A DNA stretch of 64,000 bases from Methanobrevibacter sp. (GCA_017434525.1 JAFRFD010000149.1:1-64000), one strand, 5' to 3'. Shown: positions 8,667 to 17,740, counted from the stretch's first letter. Notes: a model not told the origin generated them from the sequence alone. Translations and numbers: made by a program.

Positions 8667-9737
8667 TTAAAATACATACATTTTAGCGAGAATGCCAATA
8701 ACACATAATAATGCTGTAATTCCCCAATAACTTAAAATAATCTTTACTTCAGACATGCCATAATGATTTAAAGTGTGATGCAGTGGCTCGACCGGCAATT
8801 TAATGATGTGTGCCCTGTGAAGTAAACTAACAACGACTGAAATAATAGGAACTCCCAATGCAAGAACTCCGAAGTATGGAATATCGCATAACATTACTGC
8901 AGCCGCATAACCGGTACCCAATACAAAAGACCCGGTATCTCCCATAAATATTGAAGCAGGATATTTATTGAATACTAAAAATCCTAAACATAACCCTGAC
9001 AATATTAAAAATGGAGGAATTATTGTTGCAGGACCAAACAAATAGCCATATGCACAACATGCGATGGAAGCAATTCCTATAATGCCCGCTGCAAGACCAT
9101 CCATACCGTCAATCAGATTAACTGAATTGATTGAACCTAAAACACCTATGATAACTACTGGAATTGCTAAAATTCCTAATTCAAAACCTCCTAAGGTAGT
9201 CACCATACCTGTCAAACCCAGGAATAAACCTAAAACCATTTGACAGATAATTTTTTCAAGTTCACCCGGTTCGGTTTTAATTGGAACTTCACCAATCACT
9301 TCAACTTTACCTGCTTTGAGTAAATCGTCAACTTCTGCTTTTGCTTTTGGAGTAGCAACACGGACCTCTTCACCCGGTTGAACATCCAATCGGCCAAGTG
9401 CAATTACTTCATCAGAAGTGTTAACTACGATTTTTTGAATTTCTTTGATTTTAAGGCCTATTAAATCATCGACTAACCCTACGACTCCCCCTGCAAGCAT
9501 GATAAATGAAACAATTAAAACAGGAGTATTTTGATAATATAAAGAAATTATCAGAGAAATTGAAAATAAGAATGCAATACCACCCATTGTTGGAGTACCA
9601 CTCTTATGTCTATGTTCACTAACTATAGGATTATCCGCAATCTTTGCCTTGAGAAATATTCTTTTTACATACCATGTAAAGAATATTGTAGCACATAATG
9701 TTATTAAAAAAAGAATTAACATATCTGAATTATTCAT
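8667..9737 (-). CDS. MraY-like phospho-sugar transferase of pseudomurein synthesis
   Basis: Multi-pass membrane enzyme of the MraY/WecA family, expected to move a phospho-sugar or phospho-peptide precursor onto undecaprenyl-type phosphate. About 356 residues with roughly ten membrane segments. Family motifs are present: TPTMGG (about 48-53), VDDLIGLK (about 89-96), NLIDGMDGLAAG (about 207-218), MGDTGSF (about 265-271) and the histidine motif HRAHIIKLPVEPLHHTLNH (about 307-325). A hydrophilic insert of about 60 residues (about 98-162, with alternating short strands and Lys/Glu-rich stretches) sits in a cytoplasmic loop where bacterial MraY has a short one. The start at 9737 follows a GTGGT motif. 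Confidence 0.87.
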   Translation of the reverse strand: MNNSDMLILFLITLCATIFFTWYVKRIFLKAKIADNPIVSEHRHKSGTPTMGGIAFLFSISLIISLYYQNTPVLIVSFIMLAGGVVGLVDDLIGLKIKEIQKIVVNTSDEVIALGRLDVQPGEEVRVATPKAKAEVDDLLKAGKVEVIGEVPIKTEPGELEKIICQMVLGLFLGLTGMVTTLGGFELGILAIPVVIIGVLGSINSVNLIDGMDGLAAGIIGIASIACCAYGYLFGPATIIPPFLILSGLCLGFLVFNKYPASIFMGDTGSFVLGTGYAAAVMLCDIPYFGVLALGVPIISVVVSLLHRAHIIKLPVEPLHHTLNHYGMSEVKIILSYWGITALLCVIGILAKMYVF

Positions 9738-9821
9738 TTTATACCACACAATAAATCTTTAATCATTAAGATATCTATTGATAATAGTATATAATTGTAA
9801 TTATAAGTTATAACACAGATA

Positions 9822-10916
9822 TTATTTCAATTTTTCAACTAAGTTTTCCAGCTCTGCTTTGGAGTTTGCCCTTGCAGTAACTCTTTGATAACCTGCAGGA
9901 CCGTGAACAACAAAGTCATTATCCTCAAATGATTTCACAGGCTCTTTTGGAGATGGGCCATTATAGTCGCCGATTGGAATTTCAGTGGAATAATGATATT
10001 CCAATTTATCAGATATGTTCGCAAGTGAAAATTCACCAATGGCCATATTAACTAATTCGCATAAAGAGTTAACGCCACAAGTAGCTGTAGTTAAATATCT
10101 GGTACCATTTGGTCTTGTATTTACTTCAATAGCATATAATCGGTCATCTTGTCTTGAATACATGAAATCCATTTCAAATATTCCGTCAGAAGCCAGGTTT
10201 TTAGCAACTTTATATGCGGTATGTTGGACCAGATTATTATCAAGCCCTTCAACCATGCATGGTCCTGTTTTAACCTTATTCAATGGGTGTGTTCCTTCTA
10301 AAGTTGTTTCACCTTTATAGATTGGAGGCAAAGCCACATATTCACCATTAAATCCCAATACCTCGATTGATATTTCGGATCCTTCAATGAATCTTTCACA
10401 TAAGGCCTGGTCAAACTCCTTAAAGTACTCTTCAACGTCTTCAGTTGTCTTTGCTACTTTAATGTCTTTTCCGCCTTGACCCTCCCCCTGTTTTAAAACA
10501 ACCGGGAGCTCTAAAGTAAGCTCTTCAGGACCGTTTAAAATTTGATATTCTGGAGTGGGCACGCCAATTTCTCCATAGAACTCTTTAGTTTTTATTTTAT
10601 TGGAAGTCAGTTCAACCGCCCTTACATCAGCTGCGATGACTGGAATTCCATACTCCTCTTCAACTTCCTCTTTCATATAAGCAACATCTATTAATGGAGG
10701 GTCAATTCCTATCAATGGAACAATTGCATCGACATTTTGCATCAATGCAACCTGTTTTGGACCATCCATTCCACGCGGGACAATGAACACCTGGTCAGGC
10801 AAATCCAAGTTTATCGCATCCTCATTAGATTCAGTTAGAACGCTTTCAATGCCTTTTTTTCTGACATACCAATCAATATCATCATATAATCTTGAACCGA
10901 TAAATAAAATTTTCAT
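9822..10916 (-). CDS. ATP-grasp enzyme of the pseudomurein cluster (carbamoyl-phosphate-synthase-like)
   Basis: 364 residues. An N-terminal Rossmann-like preATP-grasp domain (about 1-100) is followed by an ATP-grasp domain with the nucleotide loop GEGQGGKDIKV and the metal-binding segment EVNTRPNGTRYL. It resembles the large subunit of carbamoyl phosphate synthase and PylC-type ligases, and would join an amine or amino acid to an acyl phosphate. CarB-like ATP-grasp genes are known neighbours of pseudomurein Mur ligases in Methanobacteriales, but the exact substrate is not known to me. Its ATG overlaps the stop codon of the hydrogenase protease gene by four bases (ATGA), indicating translational coupling. 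Confidence 0.75.
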   Translation of the reverse strand: MKILFIGSRLYDDIDWYVRKKGIESVLTESNEDAINLDLPDQVFIVPRGMDGPKQVALMQNVDAIVPLIGIDPPLIDVAYMKEEVEEEYGIPVIAADVRAVELTSNKIKTKEFYGEIGVPTPEYQILNGPEELTLELPVVLKQGEGQGGKDIKVAKTTEDVEEYFKEFDQALCERFIEGSEISIEVLGFNGEYVALPPIYKGETTLEGTHPLNKVKTGPCMVEGLDNNLVQHTAYKVAKNLASDGIFEMDFMYSRQDDRLYAIEVNTRPNGTRYLTTATCGVNSLCELVNMAIGEFSLANISDKLEYHYSTEIPIGDYNGPSPKEPVKSFEDNDFVVHGPAGYQRVTARANSKAELENLVEKLK

Positions 10917-11398
10917 AATATAATCCCTTTTAATGTGTTTATAAAATTATTTGCAGCCCCTTCAACCTTTGGAGTTGGTTTGTCTGCATAATCCATTGAT
11001 TCTGGTTCGATTCCAACAAAAATAATTCCAAAATCAGTGTCCTTTTCCAAATATCGAACAAAGAAGGATAATGACATGGAATGTGTTGAAATGCCTATGT
11101 TTGCAAAATCATGCTTATTTACAATCTTCATATCTCCAGGCTCGCCATCCATTAAACACGCATCAACTATGATTAAATGGGTGGGTTTTTCTTTTCTGAT
11201 TTTGCCTGTGAAGTTTTCTGGAACTGTTTCAGCATTAATGAACAATAACCTATTCTCATCTTCAATGTTTTCTTCTTTTAGTTTTTTAATTATATATGGC
11301 CCTACACCATCATCGCACTTAAGCTCGTTGCCAACGCCCAATACGATTAATTTTTCAAAACCTTCTAAAAAGTTACTTAATTGAGATTCAAAAGGCAT
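10913..11398 (-). CDS. hycI: Hydrogenase maturation protease HycI family
   Basis: Endopeptidase that trims the C-terminus of a [NiFe]-hydrogenase large subunit once nickel is in place. About 161 residues. The HyaD/HycI family signature LGVGNELKCDDGVGPYI lies near 18-34, with the nickel-sensing Asp in the DDGVG motif, and the second acidic/His region IVDACLMDGEPGD followed by STHSMSL is conserved. The ATG at 11398 has GGTGA five bases upstream; a GTG at 11407 is less likely. It overlaps the pseudomurein ATP-grasp gene by four bases. A hydrogenase protease inside this block is an odd pairing; NikR lies about 850 bases upstream. Confidence 0.88.
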   Translation of the reverse strand: MPFESQLSNFLEGFEKLIVLGVGNELKCDDGVGPYIIKKLKEENIEDENRLLFINAETVPENFTGKIRKEKPTHLIIVDACLMDGEPGDMKIVNKHDFANIGISTHSMSLSFFVRYLEKDTDFGIIFVGIEPESMDYADKPTPKVEGAANNFINTLKGIIL

Positions 11399-11410
11399 AT
11401 TATTCACCTG

Positions 11411-12178
11411 TTAAATTACATGTGTTTTAATACTTTCAATTCCATTTCCCATAATATATTTAAGTTTTACATTTATTAAATCATTGCTTTTTACTGACTT
11501 TGAATCGAATGGAATCAATAAGGGCGGATTCAACATTGGCGTTGGACCGCAGATAATGTCATCTGCAAGTTTTGTGAACGTGGTGATTTTTAAACCGTTG
11601 ACAATGCCGTCCTTTTTGGCTTTGAATGAAAGGACCGCTTCAAAATCGGGATTGATGCCATCTAGAAAATCAAATTCGGAATATATCATGGCATCGGAAA
11701 AAACATCATATTTGGCATTTTCATCCCAATGGACATATTCCCTTTCCATATTAACCAATTCCGCCGAATTTATAACCCCCTGAGGAATTATTTTTCCTGA
11801 AGGTTTTAGGAATTTTTTAGCCTGATTTAAAACCGGAACCTCCTCTTCATCGATTAGGGCGGTATCCATCATCTCACATACTATCAAGTCCGCCTTTCGA
11901 TTAAAGTCGAACTCCAATACATCCCCAACCAAAAGATTGACATTATCAAAATCAGCCAGATTTTCCCGAGCGCATGCAAATGCTGCCGGATTAATTTCAA
12001 TGGATATGATTTCTTTAAAATATGTGCTTAAAAAATAAGATAGAACTCCACTACCGCATCCCAAATCATAGGCAAGTTCATTATCCCCCTCATATTCCTT
12101 AATAGCTTGCCAGAATGCGGATAACCTTTCATTGTCTTTAATTAAATCAAAATGATAAGGGGTGGTTTTAAATTTCAT
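11411..12178 (-). CDS. Class I SAM-dependent methyltransferase (PRMT/L11-like fold)
   Basis: About 255 residues. Motif I YDLGCGSGVLSYFL lies near 36-49 and the acidic motif II ISIEINPAAF follows. VCEMMDTALIDEE resembles the double-Glu region of protein arginine methyltransferase-type folds. The C-terminal beta-rich half also resembles that group. The likely substrate is a protein side chain, but this is inference. A longer reading frame extends upstream to 12256 but would overlap nikR, and the extra residues look non-conserved, so the ATG at 12178, 19 bases after the nikR stop, is preferred. It precedes hycI in the same direction. Confidence 0.72.
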   Translation of the reverse strand: MKFKTTPYHFDLIKDNERLSAFWQAIKEYEGDNELAYDLGCGSGVLSYFLSTYFKEIISIEINPAAFACARENLADFDNVNLLVGDVLEFDFNRKADLIVCEMMDTALIDEEEVPVLNQAKKFLKPSGKIIPQGVINSAELVNMEREYVHWDENAKYDVFSDAMIYSEFDFLDGINPDFEAVLSFKAKKDGIVNGLKITTFTKLADDIICGPTPMLNPPLLIPFDSKSVKSNDLINVKLKYIMGNGIESIKTHVI

Positions 12179-12197
12179 GAAAAAAATAAAAAAAGAA

Positions 12198-12650
12198 TTA
12201 ATGATGGTGGTGTCCGTGGTCATGTGAGTGACCAGGTTCATTAAATTCTTCTCCATTTGCAGTACTTGTAAGTTTTACGTGTTCGACACCTTTAAGTCTC
12301 ATTATCCTTTCGGTTAAATCACGGATTTCTGCAATATCTCCATTTACGACAACAATCTCCATACAATATTTGTCAGTCATGTGAATATGCATACTTGTGT
12401 TTATTTCATTTCTGAAACTGTGTTGAATTTCTGCTAGATTTTCCATTACACCAGTATAATGATGATCATAGATAATTGTTATGATACCGATTCTTTGACC
12501 TTCCATGGAGTTCATCCATTGGTACCTTACAATATAGTCCTGAAGGGCATCACGAATTCCTTTTGAACGTGACTGATATCCTCTTTCTTTCAATACTTCA
12601 TCAAAATCTGATAATAATTTTTTAGGTAATGACATACTTATTCTCATCAT
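12198..12650 (-). CDS. nikR: Nickel-responsive regulator NikR
   Basis: Ribbon-helix-helix repressor fused to an ACT-like nickel-binding domain. About 150 residues. The N-terminal RHH segment RISMSLPKKLLSDFDEVLKE is followed by SRSKGIRDALQDYI. The nickel site is formed by histidines in YDHHYTG, by the HIHM pair and by Cys in KYCMEIVVV, the family's conserved His/Cys set. The tail ends HSHDHGHHHH, a histidine-rich metal-binding extension. The start is set at the ATG of MMRISMS; the few codons before it look untranslated. It sits beside the hydrogenase protease, in keeping with nickel control of hydrogenase-related genes. Confidence 0.92.
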   Translation of the reverse strand: MMRISMSLPKKLLSDFDEVLKERGYQSRSKGIRDALQDYIVRYQWMNSMEGQRIGIITIIYDHHYTGVMENLAEIQHSFRNEINTSMHIHMTDKYCMEIVVVNGDIAEIRDLTERIMRLKGVEHVKLTSTANGEEFNEPGHSHDHGHHHH

Positions 12651-12768
12651 AAAAAAACACATCAAAATCTTTAATCTTTACTAATATTATGAATTTAAAT
12701 ATATATAAATATTATGATTAAATTGAAAAAAAATATTACTCTTTATAATAAGAACATATCGAAAAATA

Positions 12769-13236
12769 TTATTCAACGAGAAGGTAATATTCCCCGTCGT
12801 CCTTAGTTATGGTTTTAAGAAGCCCTTTATTTTGAAGGGACAATATGATATGATACATTCTAAAATTAGTGAGTTTTAAGTCCCCATACAACAAATGGCC
12901 CTCTAAAGTATATTTAGAAATAAGATTTTTTTCATCAACCAATTTCTGAATAAGCTCATATGATTCCTTTTCTTTCATGTTCAGCTCTAATTCTTCCAAA
13001 TCCTTTTTGGAATTAACCGTGTTGATTTCTTTTTCATGTTCTGATAGGCTAGCCTTATTGTCTTTGAAAATAACCAAATCCTTAACAGCCAACTCTTCCA
13101 AAATTTCAACCAGATCATACTCATGAAAACCCAAATCCTTTCTTAAAACACCGATAGGAACTCCATCAGGATATTCTATACTGAATATTTTAATCTGGTC
13201 CAGAACAACTTCTTCGTTTTTAGTAATGGTAATCAT
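12769..13236 (-). CDS. Tandem winged-helix-like protein, unknown function
   Basis: 155 residues without signal peptide or membrane segment. Predicted helix patterns suggest two winged-helix-like units: about 5-62 (EVVLDQIKIFSIEYPDGVPIGV and LVEILEELAVKDLVIF) and about 90-153 (YELIQKLVDEKNLISK and YHIILSLQNKGLLKTI ending in YYLLVE). They are joined by a charged linker rich in Glu and Lys. This would fit a small archaeal DNA-binding regulator, but I do not recognise a named family. It stands alone on the minus strand between nikR and the next unknown gene. Confidence 0.5.
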   Translation of the reverse strand: MITITKNEEVVLDQIKIFSIEYPDGVPIGVLRKDLGFHEYDLVEILEELAVKDLVIFKDNKASLSEHEKEINTVNSKKDLEELELNMKEKESYELIQKLVDEKNLISKYTLEGHLLYGDLKLTNFRMYHIILSLQNKGLLKTITKDDGEYYLLVE

Positions 13237-13292
13237 ATAATCATTAAGTCAGTTAGTTAATAATATCTTATATCTTAATATTACTTAAACAT

Positions 13293-13937
13293 TTAGGTCA
13301 ATTGCATTTCTTGTTCCAATGCTTTTGCTTCCTGCCTATTTTTCTCTGCATTTTCCTCTGGAGTCAAATCATAAGGTCTTGTGAAGAATAAATCAATGTC
13401 ATTGACTACCTGGCAGATTGACATGTGCAATAACTCTTTTAGGGCCAAACTTTTTTGAACCCTGTTTAATGAATCATCAGAGTAGATCCTATCATGGTCC
13501 TGTTTGTAATCCTGGCGGATTTTTGATGGGTCCAAATCTTTCTGCAGTTTGTCTTCCTCATATTCTTCAGTCAAAACTAAAAAATTAATTAATTCTTCTT
13601 TTTCTTCTGCAAAATCATTTTCCTCATCAGCTATTACTTCATGGAAATATTGATAGACGGATTGGAAAACATCCCTTGAAACGTTACCCCCAATAATGTT
13701 TTCAATGAACAGCTCGAAAGATTTTGAGATGTAATACTTGCCGTTTTCTTTTTTGGTTTTGAAGACCAATTCGTTTTCCACATTGGCAACATATTGAGTT
13801 AAAACAATATCCTTGCCTTTTTCAAAGGTATTGTCATTGAATTTAGTGTTGTTTAATTTATAATCTGCATTAACTTTAAGAGCGTTTTCTACATTTTCAA
13901 TATCTTCTTTTGAAATCTCCATATATTCTTCTGACAT
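13293..13937 (-). CDS. Hypothetical acidic protein
   Basis: About 214 residues, highly charged, mostly helical in appearance and lacking membrane segments. No family recognised. The ATG at 13937 is supported by GGGGAG six bases upstream; a longer frame to 13970 is unlikely. The gene is divergent from the DUF2115 gene, with 75 bases between their starts, so the two probably share a promoter region. The C-terminal part carries LLHMSICQVVNDIDLFF, which may form a hydrophobic helix packing surface. Confidence 0.5.
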   Translation of the reverse strand: MSEEYMEISKEDIENVENALKVNADYKLNNTKFNDNTFEKGKDIVLTQYVANVENELVFKTKKENGKYYISKSFELFIENIIGGNVSRDVFQSVYQYFHEVIADEENDFAEEKEELINFLVLTEEYEEDKLQKDLDPSKIRQDYKQDHDRIYSDDSLNRVQKSLALKELLHMSICQVVNDIDLFFTRPYDLTPEENAEKNRQEAKALEQEMQLT

Positions 13938-14012
13938 ATTTTTCTCCCCATTAACTTTTAAGATTGTCATTAATATTAAAAGTATTTATTAATCAAATCT
14001 TATAATAAAATC

Positions 14013-14567
14013 ATGGAGCCTGAAGAAATATTAGTGGAACTTAAAAAATTATCCCCACAGGATGAAATAACAAAACATGAAATAATGGAGATTCTTAAAA
14101 AATATGCTAGTATTATCTCAGTTTACGATTTAATGATGGCTACATCATACATGAGAAAGGACGGCGAGTTTGTTCATGCCCAATACCGTGAAAAATACCT
14201 GGAAATCTATATTAAATATTTCATTATGCGCATGAAAGAGGTTCTGGGAAATGATGATTATGAAAAGTCAGCCATTATCGATAAACAAGCCTTTGATGAC
14301 TCATTTCCAATGCTTAAGAGGACTTTTGAAAAGGAAAGGATAAGCGCATCAGAAGACGACAAGTTCCCCTTAATCTATGTGATTACCTCATTATACACCA
14401 CATTTATCCTGGAAGAACCTATCCATCCGGTAGGCAGTGAATTTCCGGGAAGTCTAAAGGTGGAAGAGAGAAACGGGAAATTCTTATGCCCTGTAAAAGA
14501 CAATCAAAAAGATAATGTGGATGCAATCTGTCATTTATGTCTTGCCGAGCAAACACCCGATATTTAG
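14013..14567 (+). CDS. DUF2115 / UPF0305 family protein
   Basis: 184 residues. A methanogen family of unknown function. The C-terminus carries the conserved cysteine/histidine pattern CPVKDNQKDNVDAICHLCLAEQ, with Cys-x11-14-Cys-x2-Cys spacing that may bind a metal. The N-terminal half is helical. The stop is 10 bases before the LOG family start, so the two are likely one transcript. Confidence 0.75.
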   Translation: MEPEEILVELKKLSPQDEITKHEIMEILKKYASIISVYDLMMATSYMRKDGEFVHAQYREKYLEIYIKYFIMRMKEVLGNDDYEKSAIIDKQAFDDSFPMLKRTFEKERISASEDDKFPLIYVITSLYTTFILEEPIHPVGSEFPGSLKVEERNGKFLCPVKDNQKDNVDAICHLCLAEQTPDI

Positions 14568-14577
14568 GAGCATTAAA

Positions 14578-15105
14578 ATGAATATTTGTGTTTATGGGTC
14601 AGGAAGTCGAAAAATCGATGAAAAATACACAAATGAAGCTTACAGATTAGGCCAGAAAATGGCTTTAAAAGGACATTGTCTTGTTTTTGGCGGTGGCGAC
14701 ACGGGAATGATGGGAGCCTGTGCAAAAGGAGTCCATGACAATGGAGGTAAATCAATTGGAATAGCCCCTGAATGGATTGGAGATTTTGAACCGCTATGTA
14801 AAGAGTGCGAGAAGTTCATCTATGTTGATTCAATGGATGAAAGGAAAAATAAGTTTGTAGAAAACTCCGATGCCTTCATCATCACCCCAGGAGGAATAGG
14901 AACCCTGGATGAATTCTTTGAAATAATCACGCTTAAAAAGCTAAAACAGCATGACAAAAAAATTATAGTATTTAACATTGATGGATTTTTTAATAAAATG
15001 TTTGAAATGATTGATGAAATGGCTCAAAAAGGTTTTTTATACAAACAAACCGAAATATACAAAATAGCCGAAAGCATTGATGAAATCTTTGAATATCTTG
15101 AGTGA
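14578..15105 (+). CDS. LOG family protein (nucleotide phosphoribohydrolase-like)
   Basis: About 175 residues. Rossmann-like LOG/lysine-decarboxylase-like family. The two diagnostic motifs are present: GGGDTGMMGACAKG (about 39-52) and PGGIGTLDEFFE (about 104-115), the PGGxGTxxE active-site signature of enzymes that cleave ribose-5-phosphate from nucleotide monophosphates. The ATG at 14578 is used; a reading frame 63 bases longer overlaps the preceding gene and lacks family similarity. It ends eight bases before the start of the holin-like/phosphodiesterase fusion gene. Confidence 0.85.
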   Translation: MNICVYGSGSRKIDEKYTNEAYRLGQKMALKGHCLVFGGGDTGMMGACAKGVHDNGGKSIGIAPEWIGDFEPLCKECEKFIYVDSMDERKNKFVENSDAFIITPGGIGTLDEFFEIITLKKLKQHDKKIIVFNIDGFFNKMFEMIDEMAQKGFLYKQTEIYKIAESIDEIFEYLE

Positions 15106-15112
15106 CGATAAT

Positions 15113-17077
15113 ATGGAAAACATGAAAATTACTGAAAAACCTCCAAGGACAAGTTTGAAAAGAAGTTTAATAATATTAATAGGCAACGTTTTAGGAATTT
15201 ACCTAATCAGCTTTTTCGGATTGGGCGTTAAAGCATCTTACCTCGATGACATATTCTTCTTTGTCATATTTATTGCAATAGTTAATGCAATTTTATGGCC
15301 GCTTTTAACAAGAATATTGATGCCATTTTTAGTTTTGACATTCGGTATTGGAACTTTAGTTTTAAACGGATTGTTGCTTGAATTTTTCGGACCCCTGTTT
15401 GGAATTGAACTGCAGGGATTTGCAATAATATTGGCTCCACTGGCCATGGCACTAGTTACAACAATTCTATCCGCCGCACTTACAATTGAAGATAACGGTT
15501 CATATTACAGGTCTGTTTTAAGAGATGCGGAAAAGAAAAGAAAAGGAGACATTAAAAATTATCCTGGAGTAATAATTGTTGAAATTGACGGGCTTGCACA
15601 TGATGTTTTGGTTGAAGCGCTCGATAAAGGTTATATGCCTACAGTTAAGGAAATGATAGACGATAAAAGCCATGTATTAAGAGAATGGGAAACCGATCTA
15701 TCTTCACAAACCGGAGCCAGCCAGGCCGGAATTCTGCATGGAAACAATGAAAATATTACTGCATTCAGATGGATTGAAAAAGAAAACAACAACCAGATGA
15801 TGCAATGTTCAGGGATACAACAAGTAAAGACACTGGAAGAGAGAATTTCAAATGGTGATGGTTTATTGGTGCATAATGGAGCCAGCAGGTCCAACCTGTT
15901 CTCAGGAGATACCGATAATGTGATATTTACCTTTAGTAAAATAACAAACCTGAAAAAGCTCTACAACAATGCATGGTTTTCCGTATTTTCAAATCCGAGC
16001 AATTTTGCACGTATAGTCTGTTTGGTATTTGCCGAAATGGTTATGGAGATTTATTCCCAGATAAAACATGAAATTAAAGATATCCAACCAAGAATAAAAA
16101 GAGGAATAGCCTATATCCCAACAAGAGCCGGTACAAATGTATTCATGCGTGAAATAAATACCGCCACATTAATCGGGGACATGATGGTTGGGGATGTTGA
16201 TGTTGCCTATTCCACATACCTCGGATATGATGAAATAGCGCACCATTCAGGAGTTAAAGATGAGGATTCATGGTTTGCATTAAAAGGAATGGATAAACAG
16301 ATTAAACGCTTAGTAGACGGGAATAAATATTGCCCTAGAGATTATAAATTCGTGATTCAATCCGATCATGGTCAGACAAATGGAGCAACATTCAAACAAA
16401 GGTATGGTGAGTCTTTTGAAGATTTCATTAAATCCTTGCTTCCTCAGGATATTGCGATGTTTGCCAAAATGTCCTCAAATGAAGACCACTTCGGTGACAC
16501 ATTTGTTCCATTTTCAAAAAAAATTGAAGAAATCGACAAACAGGAAGAACAGGAACTGGGCGATTCTGAAGTTATCGTACTTGCATCAGGAAACCTTGCA
16601 ATGATTTATCTAACCCAATGGACACACAGATTGACATATGAAGAGTTAAATTCTCTATTTCCGGAATTAATTCCGGGAATCATAAAAAACAAATATGTTG
16701 GGTTCATAGTTGTCAGGTCAAATGAGAAAGGGGACATGGCCATCGGTGCAAATGGAATCTATTATTTAGACAGCAATGAAATAGAAGGTGAAAATCCTCT
16801 TGAAGGATTCGGCGACAATATTGTTCAACATCTTAAAAGAAACAGTTCATTTAAATACACACCGGATATTCTAGTGAACAGTTTTTATGACAAGGAAAAA
16901 GATGAAGTCTGCGCCTTTGAAGAGCTGGTCGGAAGCCATGGCGGTGCAGGCGGAAGCCAATCCAAGCCATTCATTTTATATCCAAGTGACTGGAATGTTC
17001 CTGACGGCGAAATAGTAGGTGCTGAAAACATTTACAAAATACTAAAAGAGAACAGTGAAAATTATGCTAAGCAATGA
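15113..17077 (+). CDS. Holin_4_2-like membrane domain fused to alkaline-phosphatase-type phosphodiesterase
   Basis: About 654 residues. Residues about 18-140 hold four membrane helices with the pattern of the mycobacterial-type phage holin family (PF04020): NAILWPLLTRILMPF, TFGIGTLVLNGLLL and the later helix pair. The rest (about 150-654) is a type I phosphodiesterase/nucleotide pyrophosphatase-like domain: metal site EIDGLAHDVL, nucleophile region SSQTGASQAG, metal motif QSDHGQTNG and C-terminal SHGGAGG. A lipid- or glycan-linked phosphate substrate at the membrane is a reasonable inference. The start at 15113 follows the LOG stop by eight bases; the next gene overlaps its end by 14 bases. 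Confidence 0.78.
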   Translation: MENMKITEKPPRTSLKRSLIILIGNVLGIYLISFFGLGVKASYLDDIFFFVIFIAIVNAILWPLLTRILMPFLVLTFGIGTLVLNGLLLEFFGPLFGIELQGFAIILAPLAMALVTTILSAALTIEDNGSYYRSVLRDAEKKRKGDIKNYPGVIIVEIDGLAHDVLVEALDKGYMPTVKEMIDDKSHVLREWETDLSSQTGASQAGILHGNNENITAFRWIEKENNNQMMQCSGIQQVKTLEERISNGDGLLVHNGASRSNLFSGDTDNVIFTFSKITNLKKLYNNAWFSVFSNPSNFARIVCLVFAEMVMEIYSQIKHEIKDIQPRIKRGIAYIPTRAGTNVFMREINTATLIGDMMVGDVDVAYSTYLGYDEIAHHSGVKDEDSWFALKGMDKQIKRLVDGNKYCPRDYKFVIQSDHGQTNGATFKQRYGESFEDFIKSLLPQDIAMFAKMSSNEDHFGDTFVPFSKKIEEIDKQEEQELGDSEVIVLASGNLAMIYLTQWTHRLTYEELNSLFPELIPGIIKNKYVGFIVVRSNEKGDMAIGANGIYYLDSNEIEGENPLEGFGDNIVQHLKRNSSFKYTPDILVNSFYDKEKDEVCAFEELVGSHGGAGGSQSKPFILYPSDWNVPDGEIVGAENIYKILKENSENYAKQ

Positions 17078-17708
17078 GGAAATATTGAAAATAGCCGAAA
17101 AGCTGGAGAATTCAGACATCGACATTAAAAAAACAATCGAAAAGGCAACTACTGCAGGATATCTTGGAGAAAAGCATTTTTATTGTACAGTCCTCGAAGA
17201 GGGAGGCTCAACACATACCGTTCCAGAGATTCTGGGAGACAGATACAAATCACAACCTCTGGACAATCTCTATTATGACATTGTCTCCAAGGCCCTTGAT
17301 TTGGATGGAATTTACATTTCTCTTGCTTACTGCAGCTCCAATATACTCCTTCCGGATGAAAACTGTGATGAAATCATAGAATATGACGATTATGATTTAG
17401 ACGAAGACGAATATGAATATCTGATTGAATACAGCTTAATTTCCGCCGACAGCCTTAAAAAATTCAAGGTTTATGCTGAAGAAGGAATTTCCGGACATCA
17501 ACCAACGGAAGACATTGGAATAATAACCAACATCGTTGATGGGAACTACAAGTCATATTTTGCACTCAGGTCAACTGACAGATGCATGTCTAGCTTTCTA
17601 GTGATGCCGTTGAGTGAAAACTATCCAAAAGAACATCCATTATCCTTCAAAAATCCGATAAATAAGATATTGATTGAAATGATTGATAAAACAATGATTT
17701 TAAAATAA
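17064..17708 (+). CDS. Hypothetical acidic protein
   Basis: About 214 residues, soluble, acidic, not recognised. The ATG at 17064 lies inside the end of the phosphodiesterase gene (14-base overlap), so translation is probably coupled. A notable run of Asp, Glu and Tyr occurs near residues 107-125 (EYDDYDLDEDEYEYL). The C-terminal part contains YFALRSTDRCMSSFLVMPL. No catalytic motif is evident. Confidence 0.5.
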   Translation: MLSNEEILKIAEKLENSDIDIKKTIEKATTAGYLGEKHFYCTVLEEGGSTHTVPEILGDRYKSQPLDNLYYDIVSKALDLDGIYISLAYCSSNILLPDENCDEIIEYDDYDLDEDEYEYLIEYSLISADSLKKFKVYAEEGISGHQPTEDIGIITNIVDGNYKSYFALRSTDRCMSSFLVMPLSENYPKEHPLSFKNPINKILIEMIDKTMILK

Positions 17709-17720
17709 AAAAAAGAAAAA

Positions 17721-17740
17721 TAGATTAAAAAAAAAATCTA
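17721..17740. terminator. Bidirectional terminator-like hairpin
   Basis: A TAGATT/AATCTA stem (17721-17726 with 17735-17740) separated by an A-run sits between two convergent genes. On the minus strand it reads as a T-rich hairpin followed by more T-runs and includes the stop codon of the 17738-18202 gene. Confidence 0.5.
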
